64,000 nucleotides of DNA from Brevundimonas sp. SORGH_AS_0993 (GTDB lineage: Bacteria; Pseudomonadota; Alphaproteobacteria; Caulobacterales; Caulobacteraceae): assembly GCF_030818545.1 (NCBI RefSeq), contig NZ_JAUTAH010000001.1:1803001-1867000 (forward strand), written 5' to 3'. Below are positions 52,613 to 61,589 of the stretch, one piece after another. Each line of letters opens with the position of its first letter. The first letter of the stretch is position 1. The translations under genes were made by a program, and so were the position numbers. The notes under the pieces were generated by a model that did no database searches, was not told the origin of the DNA, and saw nothing but the letters and a program-made list of their open reading frames with translations.

Positions 52613-53195
52613 GGTGTTCGACGGTATAGGCGTGAACCTGTCTGAAGGCGGCCTCGGCCCCCTCGATCACGCGCGGTTCGGCGCGTGCGGGCAGCGTCAC
52701 GGCGTCGAGCGCGGCCGTAAAGCTTCGCCAGTGGGCCGCCGGTCCCTCCGGCGCGGGCGCAAGATGTCGCGCGCCGTGTTCGTCGGACAGGCCCAGCCGC
52801 GCGGCTTGCTTTCGCAACAGGGCCGCCCCCATGTTCGACCCCTCCGCCACATACAGCCAGCCCAGGGCGTGCGCGACGTTCAGGGTCGCGCCGGCCCCGA
52901 ACAGCGGCGGGGCGTCGACGCGAGGCGGCGCCAGCCCCAGGTCGGCCATGTCCTGGAGGATCGCCGGCAGGCGCCGTCGGTCTTTCAGGCCGGGCAAGGC
53001 CGCGACCAGAGCCGCATCGTCGTACAGGGCGTCGATGTCCCTGTGAAACCGATGCTGGACCGTCAGAAACCGGCCATAGGCCTCGATGGTCTGGAACGAC
53101 GCCACGCCGGTGATGTAGGCGTCGAGCTGATCGTGGGTCTCGCGGGTCAGGGCCTTGAGCGTCAGGGCGCGGGACGAGGATTGGACGTCGGTCAT
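52605..53195 (-). CDS. hemO: heme oxygenase (biliverdin-producing, BphO/HemO type)
   Basis: A 196-residue cytoplasmic enzyme that opens heme to biliverdin, iron and CO. The proximal heme histidine is probably H21 in ALTRETHDQLDAYI, and the distal helix is LGWLYVAEGSNMGAALLRKQAARLGL, with the Gly-rich kink. No phytochrome gene lies nearby, so iron release from imported heme is the likely role. It starts 9 bp after the receptor stop. Confidence 0.88.
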   Translation of the reverse strand: MTDVQSSSRALTLKALTRETHDQLDAYITGVASFQTIEAYGRFLTVQHRFHRDIDALYDDAALVAALPGLKDRRRLPAILQDMADLGLAPPRVDAPPLFGAGATLNVAHALGWLYVAEGSNMGAALLRKQAARLGLSDEHGARHLAPAPEGPAAHWRSFTAALDAVTLPARAEPRVIEGAEAAFRQVHAYTVEHLG

Positions 53196-53204
53196 CGCAG
53201 GGCC

Positions 53205-56200
53205 TCAGAATCGATAGCTCAGGCCCAGCCGGAAGGCGTGGACGTCCATCTCGTTCGACGCCCGCCGCCCCTCTGTGATGGTCGATGTGCCGGGGAAGTT
53301 CGTGGTTTCGTAGCGATAGACGGGGTTTTCCGACGGCTGGCAGAACTCCGGTATCTCGTCGCACAGGGGGTCGCCGGGCTGAAGGAACGGCGGAACGATC
53401 TCGGTGCCGATCTGGATGGCCTTCGTGACCGTATAGCTCAGCCCCGTGCCCCGCGTCGCCTTCTCGAAGTCGAATTCCTCGGCGTCGAAATGGGTGTAGC
53501 GATAGTCGGCGCGCAGGGACCACCGATCGCTCAGCGCATAGTCGCCGCCGAAGCCGACCGTGAATCCCTTGCGGACATGATCGACGCGCTCGACGAAGGC
53601 GACGCCGGTTTCGCGGCCCAGCGGATTCTGCTGATCGGCCGAGGTCGAGCGATACTGGTCGCGGCCTTCGACCTCGCGCGCCAGCGCCAGCCCCCCCAGG
53701 CCGAACAGCATGAACCGATCCCCGAAGGCGTAGCCGAGACGGGCGTTGACCCCTGCCGTCCAGTCCACATTGTAATCCATCGCCGCCTCGCGCCAGCCTT
53801 GGGCGGCCATTCCCGGATCGACCGACAGAACCTTGTGTCCGGCGTGGAGCCAGGTGCGGGCGGCCTCCAGCTCCAGACCGACGACCCAGCGATTGGACAA
53901 CTGCCGATTATAGCCGGCCTGCAGGCCGAACAGGCCGCTCTGCGCGTGCGCGTCTGCGGATTCCAGTGCGGCGGCCGGATTGGCCGTTCCTGTGATGTTG
54001 GTCGTATCCCCCTTGATCGAGACGCCTTGTCCGCCGGTCAGGGCGCCCAGATAGAAGCCGGTCCAGTCGCGCGTGACCTCGCCTCGGCCCAGGTCGCCCG
54101 ACAGCCAACCCAGATTCTGAGCCCCGCCGAAACGGTGCGTCAGACTGACGGTGAAGGTGCGCCCCGGTCCCGGCTGCGCCACCAGGCTCAAAGGATCGGC
54201 GTAGAAGCGGTCGAACAGGTTCTCGACCCGGGCGCTGAACGTCAGGTCCTGCGTCAGGCGATAGTCGGCGAACAGGTCCGTGAGGGTGTAGGGTTCCCAG
54301 TCGATCAGGGCGATGAACTGGCCCGCCCCTTGCGCCGTGACGTCTCCGTGACCGATGGCGCGGGGTCCCGTGTGCTGCACTCGGCCGCCCAGCGTCAGAC
54401 GGTTCTGCAGCAGGGCCTGCGACACCGAGAGGTCGATCACATATTCGGGCGGCACATGGTTGGTCGCATAGTCGCCGTACAACGACTTGGCGCCGCAGGT
54501 GTCGGCCGTGCGGCAATATTCGACGTTCAGATAGTAGTTGGTCGCAAGATCGGCGGTAAACCCGCCGCGCTGATAACGTCCGCTCAGCTCCAGACCCTCG
54601 AAGCGAGCGCTGTCGATGTTCTCTATGTTCAGGCTCAAGGTCTCGGGGCGAACGTTTCGCGCGATATAGTTGTCCACATCCCAGTTGAAATAGCCGAACT
54701 TGACCTGGCCCCGATCGCCGTCCGCCAACAGATTGTCGCGGCTGTAGCCGGCGCCCAGATCCCAGTTGCGCGACCGCTCCGGGCGGATTTCGGTGTTGGC
54801 GACAAAGCTGTTGAAGGCCGAAACCGTCTCGGTCAGCGCGGGCGCGCGCAGCGTGCTGGAATAACGCACATAGGCCTGCAGACCGGCCAACGGCGTCACG
54901 ATCAGCCCCAAGGACGGGCTGAAGCCCCCTTCGTCCTTCTTGAACCCCAGACGCACCCGATCTCCCTGGACCTGATAGCGTTCATAGGGGTCGACGCGAT
55001 CCTCGGACCAGTAATGCGTATAGCGAAGGCCGCCTTCGACGGTCAGCCAGTCGCGGGGCGAAAAGTCCGACTTGATGAAGCCTGCGATTTCCTGACGCGC
55101 GCCGTTTCTGGGCGTGTTCCAGCCCTCCAGTATGTCGGCGTGCCGGCTGCCACGGGTGTCTTCCGCGCGATACGACAGGCCATAGTTCAGCCGAAGATCG
55201 CCCTGCGGCGGAAACAGCCGGGTCTGGTTGCTGATCTCGGCGCCCCACAGGTCGCTGTCCGAGCCGATCCGGAAATTGGGATCGAGACCCAGATCGGCGG
55301 CGGTAAGCAGACGCCCGCCCCGCACCGGATTGCGCAGTTCCAGATGCGACCAGTAGAGATTGGCCTTCAGGTCGATCCGGTCGCTGTCGGACGGCGTCCA
55401 GCGATAGCGGGCGGTGTAGGTGTCCAGGGCGGTCCCGGCCGTCTGAGCCTGCTGGATCGACCGCCCCGTCTTGCTGGTCAGGCGCGAGGCGATGCGGTCG
55501 CCCGCCTCGCTGCGAAAGCCGGTGTAGCCCATCTGCAGGCTTTGACCGTCGCCAAAGCGCGCCGTGGCCTTGGCCAGCCAGGATTGCGTCTCCAGCTGGG
55601 TGTTCGGCACCTCTTCGCCGGACCGGAAGTTCAGCAGCCCCGCATTGATCATGGTGTTGGACTGCGTCCCGCCCCAGGAGGTCTGGGTGTCGCCGATGTT
55701 CACGGGGTCGGCGATCGGGCCGTGCGCCCCCGCGTGATAATTGCCTTGTCGACGCCAAGTATAGCCCGCCAGGACGTCGAGGGCGTCGCCTCGGAAGGCC
55801 CCCACGATGCTGCCCCACCCATCGGTCGGCTCCAGGGCGTCGGGCCGATCCATGCCGGTCGGGGACGGCTCCGCCACGCCCCTACCGGAGATGTAGCGAT
55901 AGCCGCTGACGGCGCCCGGCGTCGGATCGGAAGTGTTGGTCCGCAACCCGCCGCGCACCCTGAGAGCCCAGGTTTCCCCCTCCTTCACGATGTCGGCGGC
56001 GTCCACGGTGCGGATCGCGACCGACCCCGCATTGCCGAAACTGGCCGCATTGGCGCCCTTGGCGATATCCACGCTGGCGATCAGATCGGGATCCACGAAG
56101 GTCCGGTTCGAGACGCCCTGATAGCCCTGATAGATGGTGACGGCGTTTTCCGCGCCGTCGATGGTGGTCGTGACGCGGCCGAAGCCTTGCAGCCCCCGGA

Positions 56201-56798
56201 TGTTCAGATCGATCGCCCCCGCGCCGTTCCGAGCCTCGCCGGACATGACGCCCGGCGTCCCGCGAAAGATGTCGGCGGGACTGGAGCCGCGATATCGGTC
56301 GATCCGGTCCGCGCCGATATGTTCGACGGGCGCGGCCGTGGTGAACACCGTGTCGTCCGACAGGCCCTCGCCCGAGACCGGCCCCGTCGCGCCCGACGCG
56401 CCCTCCACCCGCACGGCGCCCAGTTGAATGGCGCCCGGCTGAACGGCGCCCGGCGTCCCCGAAGCGGCACGCTCCAGGCGCACCGTGTCGGCGCTCACGA
56501 ACCGATAGGTCAGGCCGGCGCCCGCCAACAGGCGCGACAGGGCCTCGGCGGGCGTCATCTGTCCCGACACCCCGGCCGAGCGGACGTCGGGGATGGCGTC
56601 GCCATAGACGATGCTGACCCCGGCCGTGCGACTGAACGCGGCCAGCGCGCCGCCCAACGGCTGCGCCGGGATCGCATAGGTCGCCACGGATTGGGTCTGA
56701 GCCTGCGCCTGTTCGGCCGTCAGCACCGTGACCATCCCGCTGGACGCCATCAGCAGTACGAGCGCCGCCGTCCGCCGCACGATCCGATTCGCCTTCAT
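53205..56798 (-). CDS. TonB-dependent receptor with STN domain fused to a second outer-membrane barrel
   Basis: A 1197-residue protein. Signal peptide about 1-34; STN signalling domain about 38-108 (IPAQPLGGALAAFSRTAGVSIVYG); plug about 155-280; main barrel to about 892, ending LTHRF. The motif STLRAPALTET resembles the FRAP region of heme receptors. From residue 910 (DNA 54071 downward) a separate domain begins, RDWTGFYLGALTGGQ, and runs 288 residues with OMP_b-brl/Omp25-like strands to LRLGLSYRF. Both barrels end in aromatic terminal strands. STN plus adjacent FecIR indicate surface signalling; heme as ligand is inferred from hemO. Confidence 0.85.
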   Translation of the reverse strand: MKANRIVRRTAALVLLMASSGMVTVLTAEQAQAQTQSVATYAIPAQPLGGALAAFSRTAGVSIVYGDAIPDVRSAGVSGQMTPAEALSRLLAGAGLTYRFVSADTVRLERAASGTPGAVQPGAIQLGAVRVEGASGATGPVSGEGLSDDTVFTTAAPVEHIGADRIDRYRGSSPADIFRGTPGVMSGEARNGAGAIDLNIRGLQGFGRVTTTIDGAENAVTIYQGYQGVSNRTFVDPDLIASVDIAKGANAASFGNAGSVAIRTVDAADIVKEGETWALRVRGGLRTNTSDPTPGAVSGYRYISGRGVAEPSPTGMDRPDALEPTDGWGSIVGAFRGDALDVLAGYTWRRQGNYHAGAHGPIADPVNIGDTQTSWGGTQSNTMINAGLLNFRSGEEVPNTQLETQSWLAKATARFGDGQSLQMGYTGFRSEAGDRIASRLTSKTGRSIQQAQTAGTALDTYTARYRWTPSDSDRIDLKANLYWSHLELRNPVRGGRLLTAADLGLDPNFRIGSDSDLWGAEISNQTRLFPPQGDLRLNYGLSYRAEDTRGSRHADILEGWNTPRNGARQEIAGFIKSDFSPRDWLTVEGGLRYTHYWSEDRVDPYERYQVQGDRVRLGFKKDEGGFSPSLGLIVTPLAGLQAYVRYSSTLRAPALTETVSAFNSFVANTEIRPERSRNWDLGAGYSRDNLLADGDRGQVKFGYFNWDVDNYIARNVRPETLSLNIENIDSARFEGLELSGRYQRGGFTADLATNYYLNVEYCRTADTCGAKSLYGDYATNHVPPEYVIDLSVSQALLQNRLTLGGRVQHTGPRAIGHGDVTAQGAGQFIALIDWEPYTLTDLFADYRLTQDLTFSARVENLFDRFYADPLSLVAQPGPGRTFTVSLTHRFGGAQNLGWLSGDLGRGEVTRDWTGFYLGALTGGQGVSIKGDTTNITGTANPAAALESADAHAQSGLFGLQAGYNRQLSNRWVVGLELEAARTWLHAGHKVLSVDPGMAAQGWREAAMDYNVDWTAGVNARLGYAFGDRFMLFGLGGLALAREVEGRDQYRSTSADQQNPLGRETGVAFVERVDHVRKGFTVGFGGDYALSDRWSLRADYRYTHFDAEEFDFEKATRGTGLSYTVTKAIQIGTEIVPPFLQPGDPLCDEIPEFCQPSENPVYRYETTNFPGTSTITEGRRASNEMDVHAFRLGLSYRF

Positions 56799-56874
56799 CT
56801 TCGCCTCTTCGACCTGAGCGCGCCCATCGCGCCGCCCCTCCCTTCGAAAGACGAAGACGCCGCCCCGATGTCAG

Positions 56875-56899
56875 TGCGAATGATTATTATTTTTAAATC
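56875..56899 (-). promoter_or_regulatory. Fur-box-like AT-rich site before the receptor gene
   Basis: TGCGAATGATTATTATTT begins at 56875, in a GC-rich setting. It resembles the GATAATGATAAT-type Fur box and overlaps the fecR stop, about 77 nt before the receptor start. A FecI-dependent promoter is also expected here but I cannot recognise it. Confidence 0.5.
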
Positions 56900-57831
56900 G
56901 GCCGAACGACAATCAGCGCGCCCAGTCGTTCGACCGTGAAGGCCGCCGCCTGCGCCAGACGTTCCACGGCCTGCCCCGCCTCGGCTGTGCGGCCGAGCAG
57001 CGTGACCGGCTGGCGCGCCAGATCTTCGTCGCGGATCCAGGTCCTGGTGCCGTTCCAGCGGTCGAGCGTCGCCAGCACGGCCTTCAGCGGCCGGTTCAAA
57101 AAGACCAGTTGTCCCTCGCGCCAGGCGAATTCCGAGGGATCGAAGGGCGTTGCGGCCCCGAACCCTCGCCGGCTGAAGTCCGCCGCCTGTCCGGCCGTCA
57201 GTCGCCGACGGCGGCCGCCGGCGTCCAGATCGACCGATCCGGACGCGACCCCCAGTCCCGCCGCGCCTTTCAGGACGCGCAGACCGAAGGCGGCCTCGGC
57301 CCCGACATGGATGGCGCCGCCGTGCGCCGCGACCACCAGCGGCCCCGGCCGCCCCGCCCCCGTCTGAACCCAGGCCTCGCCCTCCAGCAGCCGCAGTCGA
57401 TGGCGATCCGCCCCGCGCTCCACGTCCAGGGCGCTGGCGGTCGAGAGCGTGACCTGAACCCCGTCCTTGAGGTCTATCGTCGCCGTCTCGCCCGCTCCGG
57501 TCCTGTAGTCCGAAAAGGGATGCGGTCCCAGCGCCAGCCGTCCCGCCCCCGCCAGCAGCAGCGCGCCCCCGCCTACACCCGCCAGGCCCGCCAGAATGGC
57601 CCGGCGGTCGGGCTGCGCGCCGGTCTCGACGAGCGCCGGCAGATGGGCCGACGCGCCCCACAGGCGCTGGATTCGCGCATAGGCGGCGGCGTGGGACGGA
57701 TCGGCCGCCCGCCAGGTTTCGAACGCCGGGCGCGCCGCTTCGTCCTCGGGCGAGGCGTGCAGGCGCACGAACCATTCGGTCGCCGCCTCCATGGCGGGCG
57801 TCAGTCCGGTGATGTGGCGACGGTCTTTCAA
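56893..57831 (-). CDS. fecR: FecR-type anti-sigma factor
   Basis: A 312-residue protein with an N-terminal DUF4880 anti-sigma region (AATEWFVRLHASPEDEAARPAFETWRAADPSHAAAYARIQRLW), a membrane segment (about 78-102) and a periplasmic FecR domain (DYRTGAGETATIDLKDGVQVTLSTASALDV, RLLEGEAWVQ, VHVGAEAAFGLRVLKG-like). The C-terminal STN-like part contacts the receptor. It is paired with fecI upstream. Confidence 0.92.
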   Translation of the reverse strand: MKDRRHITGLTPAMEAATEWFVRLHASPEDEAARPAFETWRAADPSHAAAYARIQRLWGASAHLPALVETGAQPDRRAILAGLAGVGGGALLLAGAGRLALGPHPFSDYRTGAGETATIDLKDGVQVTLSTASALDVERGADRHRLRLLEGEAWVQTGAGRPGPLVVAAHGGAIHVGAEAAFGLRVLKGAAGLGVASGSVDLDAGGRRRRLTAGQAADFSRRGFGAATPFDPSEFAWREGQLVFLNRPLKAVLATLDRWNGTRTWIRDEDLARQPVTLLGRTAEAGQAVERLAQAAAFTVERLGALIVVRPI

Positions 57832-57894
57832 GACGTCTTTCCAGGGGCGGCTGTCACGGCCTTCATAGGATCAGACGAATACCCCTGCCGCTTG

Positions 57895-58434
57895 TCAGGT
57901 TTCGGCGTCGAAATCGGCGCGCGTCGCCAGTTGCAGCGCCAGCAGGGCGCGGGCCATGTGCTGATGCACCGTTTGCCGCGACAACCCCAGTCGGCGGCCG
58001 ATGTCGGCGTAACTCAGTCCCTCGACCCGCGCGAGGCGAAACACCTCGCGGGGCTTGGCCGGCATGGCGGCCATGATGCGGTTCATGCGATTCAACTCGT
58101 CGCGCGTGATGACGGCCGCCTCGGGCGTCGGCGCCGGGTCGGCCGCCTGAAGCAGCACGACCTCTTCGACCTCGACGATCGGACGCGCCGCCGCACGGCG
58201 GCGATGATCGACGATCAGGTTTCGAGCGATGCGGAACAGATAGGCCTGAAGATTGCGGATCGGCGGCGGGTCCGCCGCCTCCGCCGCCACGGCCGCCCGC
58301 AGCCAACTGTCCTGAACCACGTCCTCGGCGTCCTGAAGGTTCCGCAACCGCCCACGCGCCATCCGGCGCAGCTGCCGATCGACAGCTTCAACATCTCGGC
58401 GAACGTGCAGGCGACCAAGAGACAAGACGGACAT
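57895..58434 (-). CDS. fecI: FecI-type ECF sigma factor
   Basis: A 179-residue sigma factor with region 2 (LRNLQDAEDVVQDSWLRAAVAAE...NLQAYLFRIARNLIVDHRRR) and region 4 (MPAKPREVFRLARVEGLSYADIGRRLGLSRQTVHQHMARALLAL). It would activate the receptor operon when the ligand is bound. The ATG at 58434 is chosen; a GTG five codons upstream is an alternative. A Fur-type palindrome lies 28 nt upstream. Confidence 0.92.
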   Translation of the reverse strand: MSVLSLGRLHVRRDVEAVDRQLRRMARGRLRNLQDAEDVVQDSWLRAAVAAEAADPPPIRNLQAYLFRIARNLIVDHRRRAAARPIVEVEEVVLLQAADPAPTPEAAVITRDELNRMNRIMAAMPAKPREVFRLARVEGLSYADIGRRLGLSRQTVHQHMARALLALQLATRADFDAET

Positions 58435-58461
58435 CCCCAATGGGGCCACGCCCTACATGAT

Positions 58462-58478
58462 TTGCGATTCACTCGCAA
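58462..58478 (-). promoter_or_regulatory. Fur-type palindrome upstream of fecI
   Basis: TTGCGA-N5-TCGCAA, a perfect inverted repeat at 58462-58467 and 58473-58478. TGCGA...TCGCA cores are typical of Fur sites in Caulobacter-type alphaproteobacteria. The position before fecI fits iron repression. Confidence 0.6.
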
Positions 58479-58688
58479 CAAACCAAACGCGACAGCAGCG
58501 GCCGGTCAGACCCGCGTGCCGAAGGGATGTACAGAAGGTTTCGACGCATCCTATTGGATTAGGGTCGGATAGGGCCTTTTCCACACATGAATTTACGGGT
58601 GTGTTCGGAGAGCGCCCTGGGGCGGAATGTTGGACCCTGTGCATGCAGAGTAGAGATCGCCTGTGATGAACCCGCCCGGCAGCGAGCC

Positions 58689-59303
58689 ATGAGACGCCGA
58701 CAGGAAGACCGCCGCGCCGCGACGCGCACGGCGCTGCTGGAAGCGACGCTCCGCTGCCTGGGCGAGAAGGGCTACGCGGGCGCTTCCATCGGCGAGGTGG
58801 TGAAGATGTCCGGCCTATCCCGCGGGGCGGTCGATCATCATTTCAATAACAAGTTGGACCTGGTGGCCGAGGCGGTCGCCTATTTCTACGAGCAGCGCTT
58901 CGAGCGCCTCGAACGCCGCCTGATCACCGAGGGGGGCGAAAGTCTGAACTTGTCGGAACGCCTGCGCATCTTCCGCGAGGATGTGGACGCCTGGGCGCCG
59001 GTGGGTTTCGAAATCATGGTCGCCACCCGCACCGATCCCGACCTGGAAACCGCCTATGAGGCGCGCATCAACGGACGGCGCGCCGAAATGGTCGCCGCCT
59101 GGGAGAGAATGTTCCCGGAATTCGCGGCCCTGGCTTCACCGGAACGCATGATCGGCGTGGTCGGCGCCTTCCTCAGGGGGTTGTCGCTGGAGTCTCGGGG
59201 GCGCCCCACGGCCCGGGCCGACGCCCTGTTCGAACTGTTCGTCGCCATGGTGGAAACCGCAGTCGAGCAGAAAATCTCCTCTGTCATCGATTCTAATTCG
59301 TGA
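58689..59303 (+). CDS. TetR family transcriptional regulator
   Basis: A 204-residue repressor-type regulator. The DNA-binding helix-turn-helix is about 8-55 (RRAATRTALLEATLRCLGEKGYAGASIGEVVKMSGLSRGAVDHHFNNKLDLVAEAV). The C-terminal domain is helical and ligand-specific; its ligand is unknown. The ATG at 58689 is chosen over upstream in-frame codons. It lies 75 bp before a TonB receptor gene with a perfect 12-bp palindrome between them. Confidence 0.9.
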   Translation: MRRRQEDRRAATRTALLEATLRCLGEKGYAGASIGEVVKMSGLSRGAVDHHFNNKLDLVAEAVAYFYEQRFERLERRLITEGGESLNLSERLRIFREDVDAWAPVGFEIMVATRTDPDLETAYEARINGRRAEMVAAWERMFPEFAALASPERMIGVVGAFLRGLSLESRGRPTARADALFELFVAMVETAVEQKISSVIDSNS

Positions 59304-59310
59304 CATTGCG

Positions 59311-59322
59311 GGTCAATTGACC
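59311..59322. promoter_or_regulatory. candidate TetR operator GGTCAATTGACC
   Basis: A perfect 12-bp palindrome in the 75-bp gap between the tetR-like gene and the receptor gene, 56 nt before the receptor start. The size fits a TetR half-site pair. Confidence 0.55.
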
Positions 59323-59378
59323 TGTAAATGAGTTCCGGCATGAAACCGGCGAGGGGCCGGTCTGTCGGGGATGCTCAT

Positions 59379-61589
59379 ATGACTGTCTTTTCAAACGTCC
59401 AGACGCGGCGCCTGCGCATGCTGGCGGCGGCGGCGCCCATTCTGGCGGCCGTGACCGCCGGACCGGCCCTTGCCCAGAGCCCGTCGGCTCCGCAGACCGC
59501 CGTGGTCGACGACGTCGTCGTGACGGCGGCCAAGCGCGGCGACCAGCGGGCGCATGACGTGCCTTTGTCGATCACCGCTTTCGACGGCGCCGGGATCGAG
59601 AAGCTGAACGTCACCGCCTTCGACGATCTGGTGGTTCAGGTTCCGGGGGCCAACTTCCTCGACAACGGCGGTCCGGGTCGGGGCAACGAGGTCGCCTCCA
59701 TCCGCGGCCTGTCCCCCGTGGGCGACAATACGGCCGGAGTGGTGGCTCAGTATCTGGACGGCTCCCCGCGCACTGGAAACAACTACCGCCTGTTCGACAT
59801 CGGCGAGGTGTCGGTGCTGCGCGGTCCCCAGGGCACCCTGTGGGGCGCCCAGGCCGTGGGCGGTCTGGTGTCCATCCGCTCCAACAGGCCCAGCCTGTCG
59901 GGCTTCTCGGCCCAGGCGGAAGGCGACGCCTACGCCACGAAGAACGACGGAGGGGTCAGCAACCGTTTCGCCGGCTTCGTCAACCTGCCGCTCGGCGACG
60001 ACTTCGCCGTCCGGGTGGCGGGCCAGCGGATCGACGAAACCGGCTATATCGACAATGTCGCCACGGGCGCCGAGGCGATCAACGACGTCAAGGAGCTGGG
60101 TTGGCGCGTCTCCGCCCTCTATCGTCCCAGCGACCGTTTCGACGCGACCTTCATCTATCACGGCGACGACCTGCACACGGACGCCCCATCCTATATGACA
60201 CTGGGGCTGGGCGACCTGAAGACCGACAACCCCGTCACCTACCGTCCGGCCGACCAGCGGCTGGACCTGTTCAACCTGATCGTCAACGGCGATCTGGGCT
60301 GGGCGACCCTGTCCTACACCGGCTCGCGCTTCGAACTGGACAATGTCTATTACGACGCCCAACCGGACGCATTCGGCATACCCGGCACCCTCGGCTGGAC
60401 CCGCGAGACCCTGCAGCAGCACGCCTGGACCCACGAACTGCGGCTCAGCTCAAAAGCGGGCGAACGGCTGGGGTGGATCGTCGGCCTCTATCACGACGCC
60501 CTCGACGAAAACAAACTCAGCGAACAGACGGAAATCCTCAATCCCATCGTTCCCGGCGATACGCCGACCTATTCCGTCGGCTTTCCCCTGTTCACCCTGG
60601 GCGGGCCGCAATCGACGCGCGAAACCGCCGTTTTCGGCGAACTGACCTACCGCCTCAACGACCAGTGGGACGTGCTGGCGGGTGGCCGCTATTTCGACTG
60701 GAGCGTCGATAACCAGCAACAGTTCACCTATTTCGGCTCGGTCAACTATCAGCAGGCGACGGGCAAGATCGGCGGCGAGGACTCCTTCTACAAGCTGCAG
60801 GTCAACTATCGCCCGACCAAGACCCTGCTGCTCTACGCCCTGCGTTCGGAAGGCTTCCGTTTCGGCGGGTTCAACCCCTTCGTCGGTCCGGTGCTCAACA
60901 TTCCGCTGGACTTCATCAAGTTCGATCCCGACACCCTGGTGAACTATGAGATCGGGGCCAAGGGCTCGGCCTTCGATGGACGGCTGCTGTACGGCGGCTC
61001 GGCCTATTCCGCCGAGTGGAAAGACGTCCAGACGGTGGTGTTCAACGCGACCGGGACTTTCGCCTTCACCACCAATGCGCCGAGCCTGGAGGCCAAGGGC
61101 TTCGAATTGGAGGCGTCGACGCGCGATCTCTTCCTGCGCGGCCTGTCGCTGGGCGCGAACTTCGCCTTCACCGAAAATGCGTTCACCGAAGACGCCCGCG
61201 TCTTCCCCGGCGTGCGCCTGCTGGTGGCCAAGGGCGATCATTTGCGCAGGACGCCGCGCAACACCTGGGCGCTGAACGCGGGATACGACTTCGACCTGGG
61301 CGGTCACGACGCCTTCGTTCGGGCCAACTACTGGCACCGCGACGCCAGCTCGACCAAGGGCTTCGATCGCAGCGACGGCAATATCCTGGTCCCGCGTCAG
61401 GACGTCTTCAACGCCTCCGCCGGCCTGGCCTTCGGCCCGACCGAGATCAAGGTCTATGTCAACAACCTGACCGACGAACGCCCCTGGCTGCAGATCTTCC
61501 CGGCTACGGTGGCGACCCAGGCCGACATCGTCTCAAGCATCCGTCCGCGCACCTTCGGCGTGCAACTGACCCGGCGCTTCGGCCAGTGA
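59379..61589 (+). CDS. TonB-dependent receptor (sphingomonad/Caulobacter catabolic type)
   Basis: A 736-residue receptor. The signal peptide ends near ALAQ; the TonB box is VDDVVVTAAKRGDQRAHDVPLSITAF; the plug contains DDLVVQVPGANFLDNGGPGRGNEVASIRGLSP and VLRGPQGTLWGAQAVGGLVSI. The barrel ends TFGVQLTRRFGQ. There is no STN domain. This group commonly imports plant-derived or small organic substrates. Its stop overlaps the GST start (GTGA), so the locus is an operon. Confidence 0.9.
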   Translation: MTVFSNVQTRRLRMLAAAAPILAAVTAGPALAQSPSAPQTAVVDDVVVTAAKRGDQRAHDVPLSITAFDGAGIEKLNVTAFDDLVVQVPGANFLDNGGPGRGNEVASIRGLSPVGDNTAGVVAQYLDGSPRTGNNYRLFDIGEVSVLRGPQGTLWGAQAVGGLVSIRSNRPSLSGFSAQAEGDAYATKNDGGVSNRFAGFVNLPLGDDFAVRVAGQRIDETGYIDNVATGAEAINDVKELGWRVSALYRPSDRFDATFIYHGDDLHTDAPSYMTLGLGDLKTDNPVTYRPADQRLDLFNLIVNGDLGWATLSYTGSRFELDNVYYDAQPDAFGIPGTLGWTRETLQQHAWTHELRLSSKAGERLGWIVGLYHDALDENKLSEQTEILNPIVPGDTPTYSVGFPLFTLGGPQSTRETAVFGELTYRLNDQWDVLAGGRYFDWSVDNQQQFTYFGSVNYQQATGKIGGEDSFYKLQVNYRPTKTLLLYALRSEGFRFGGFNPFVGPVLNIPLDFIKFDPDTLVNYEIGAKGSAFDGRLLYGGSAYSAEWKDVQTVVFNATGTFAFTTNAPSLEAKGFELEASTRDLFLRGLSLGANFAFTENAFTEDARVFPGVRLLVAKGDHLRRTPRNTWALNAGYDFDLGGHDAFVRANYWHRDASSTKGFDRSDGNILVPRQDVFNASAGLAFGPTEIKVYVNNLTDERPWLQIFPATVATQADIVSSIRPRTFGVQLTRRFGQ

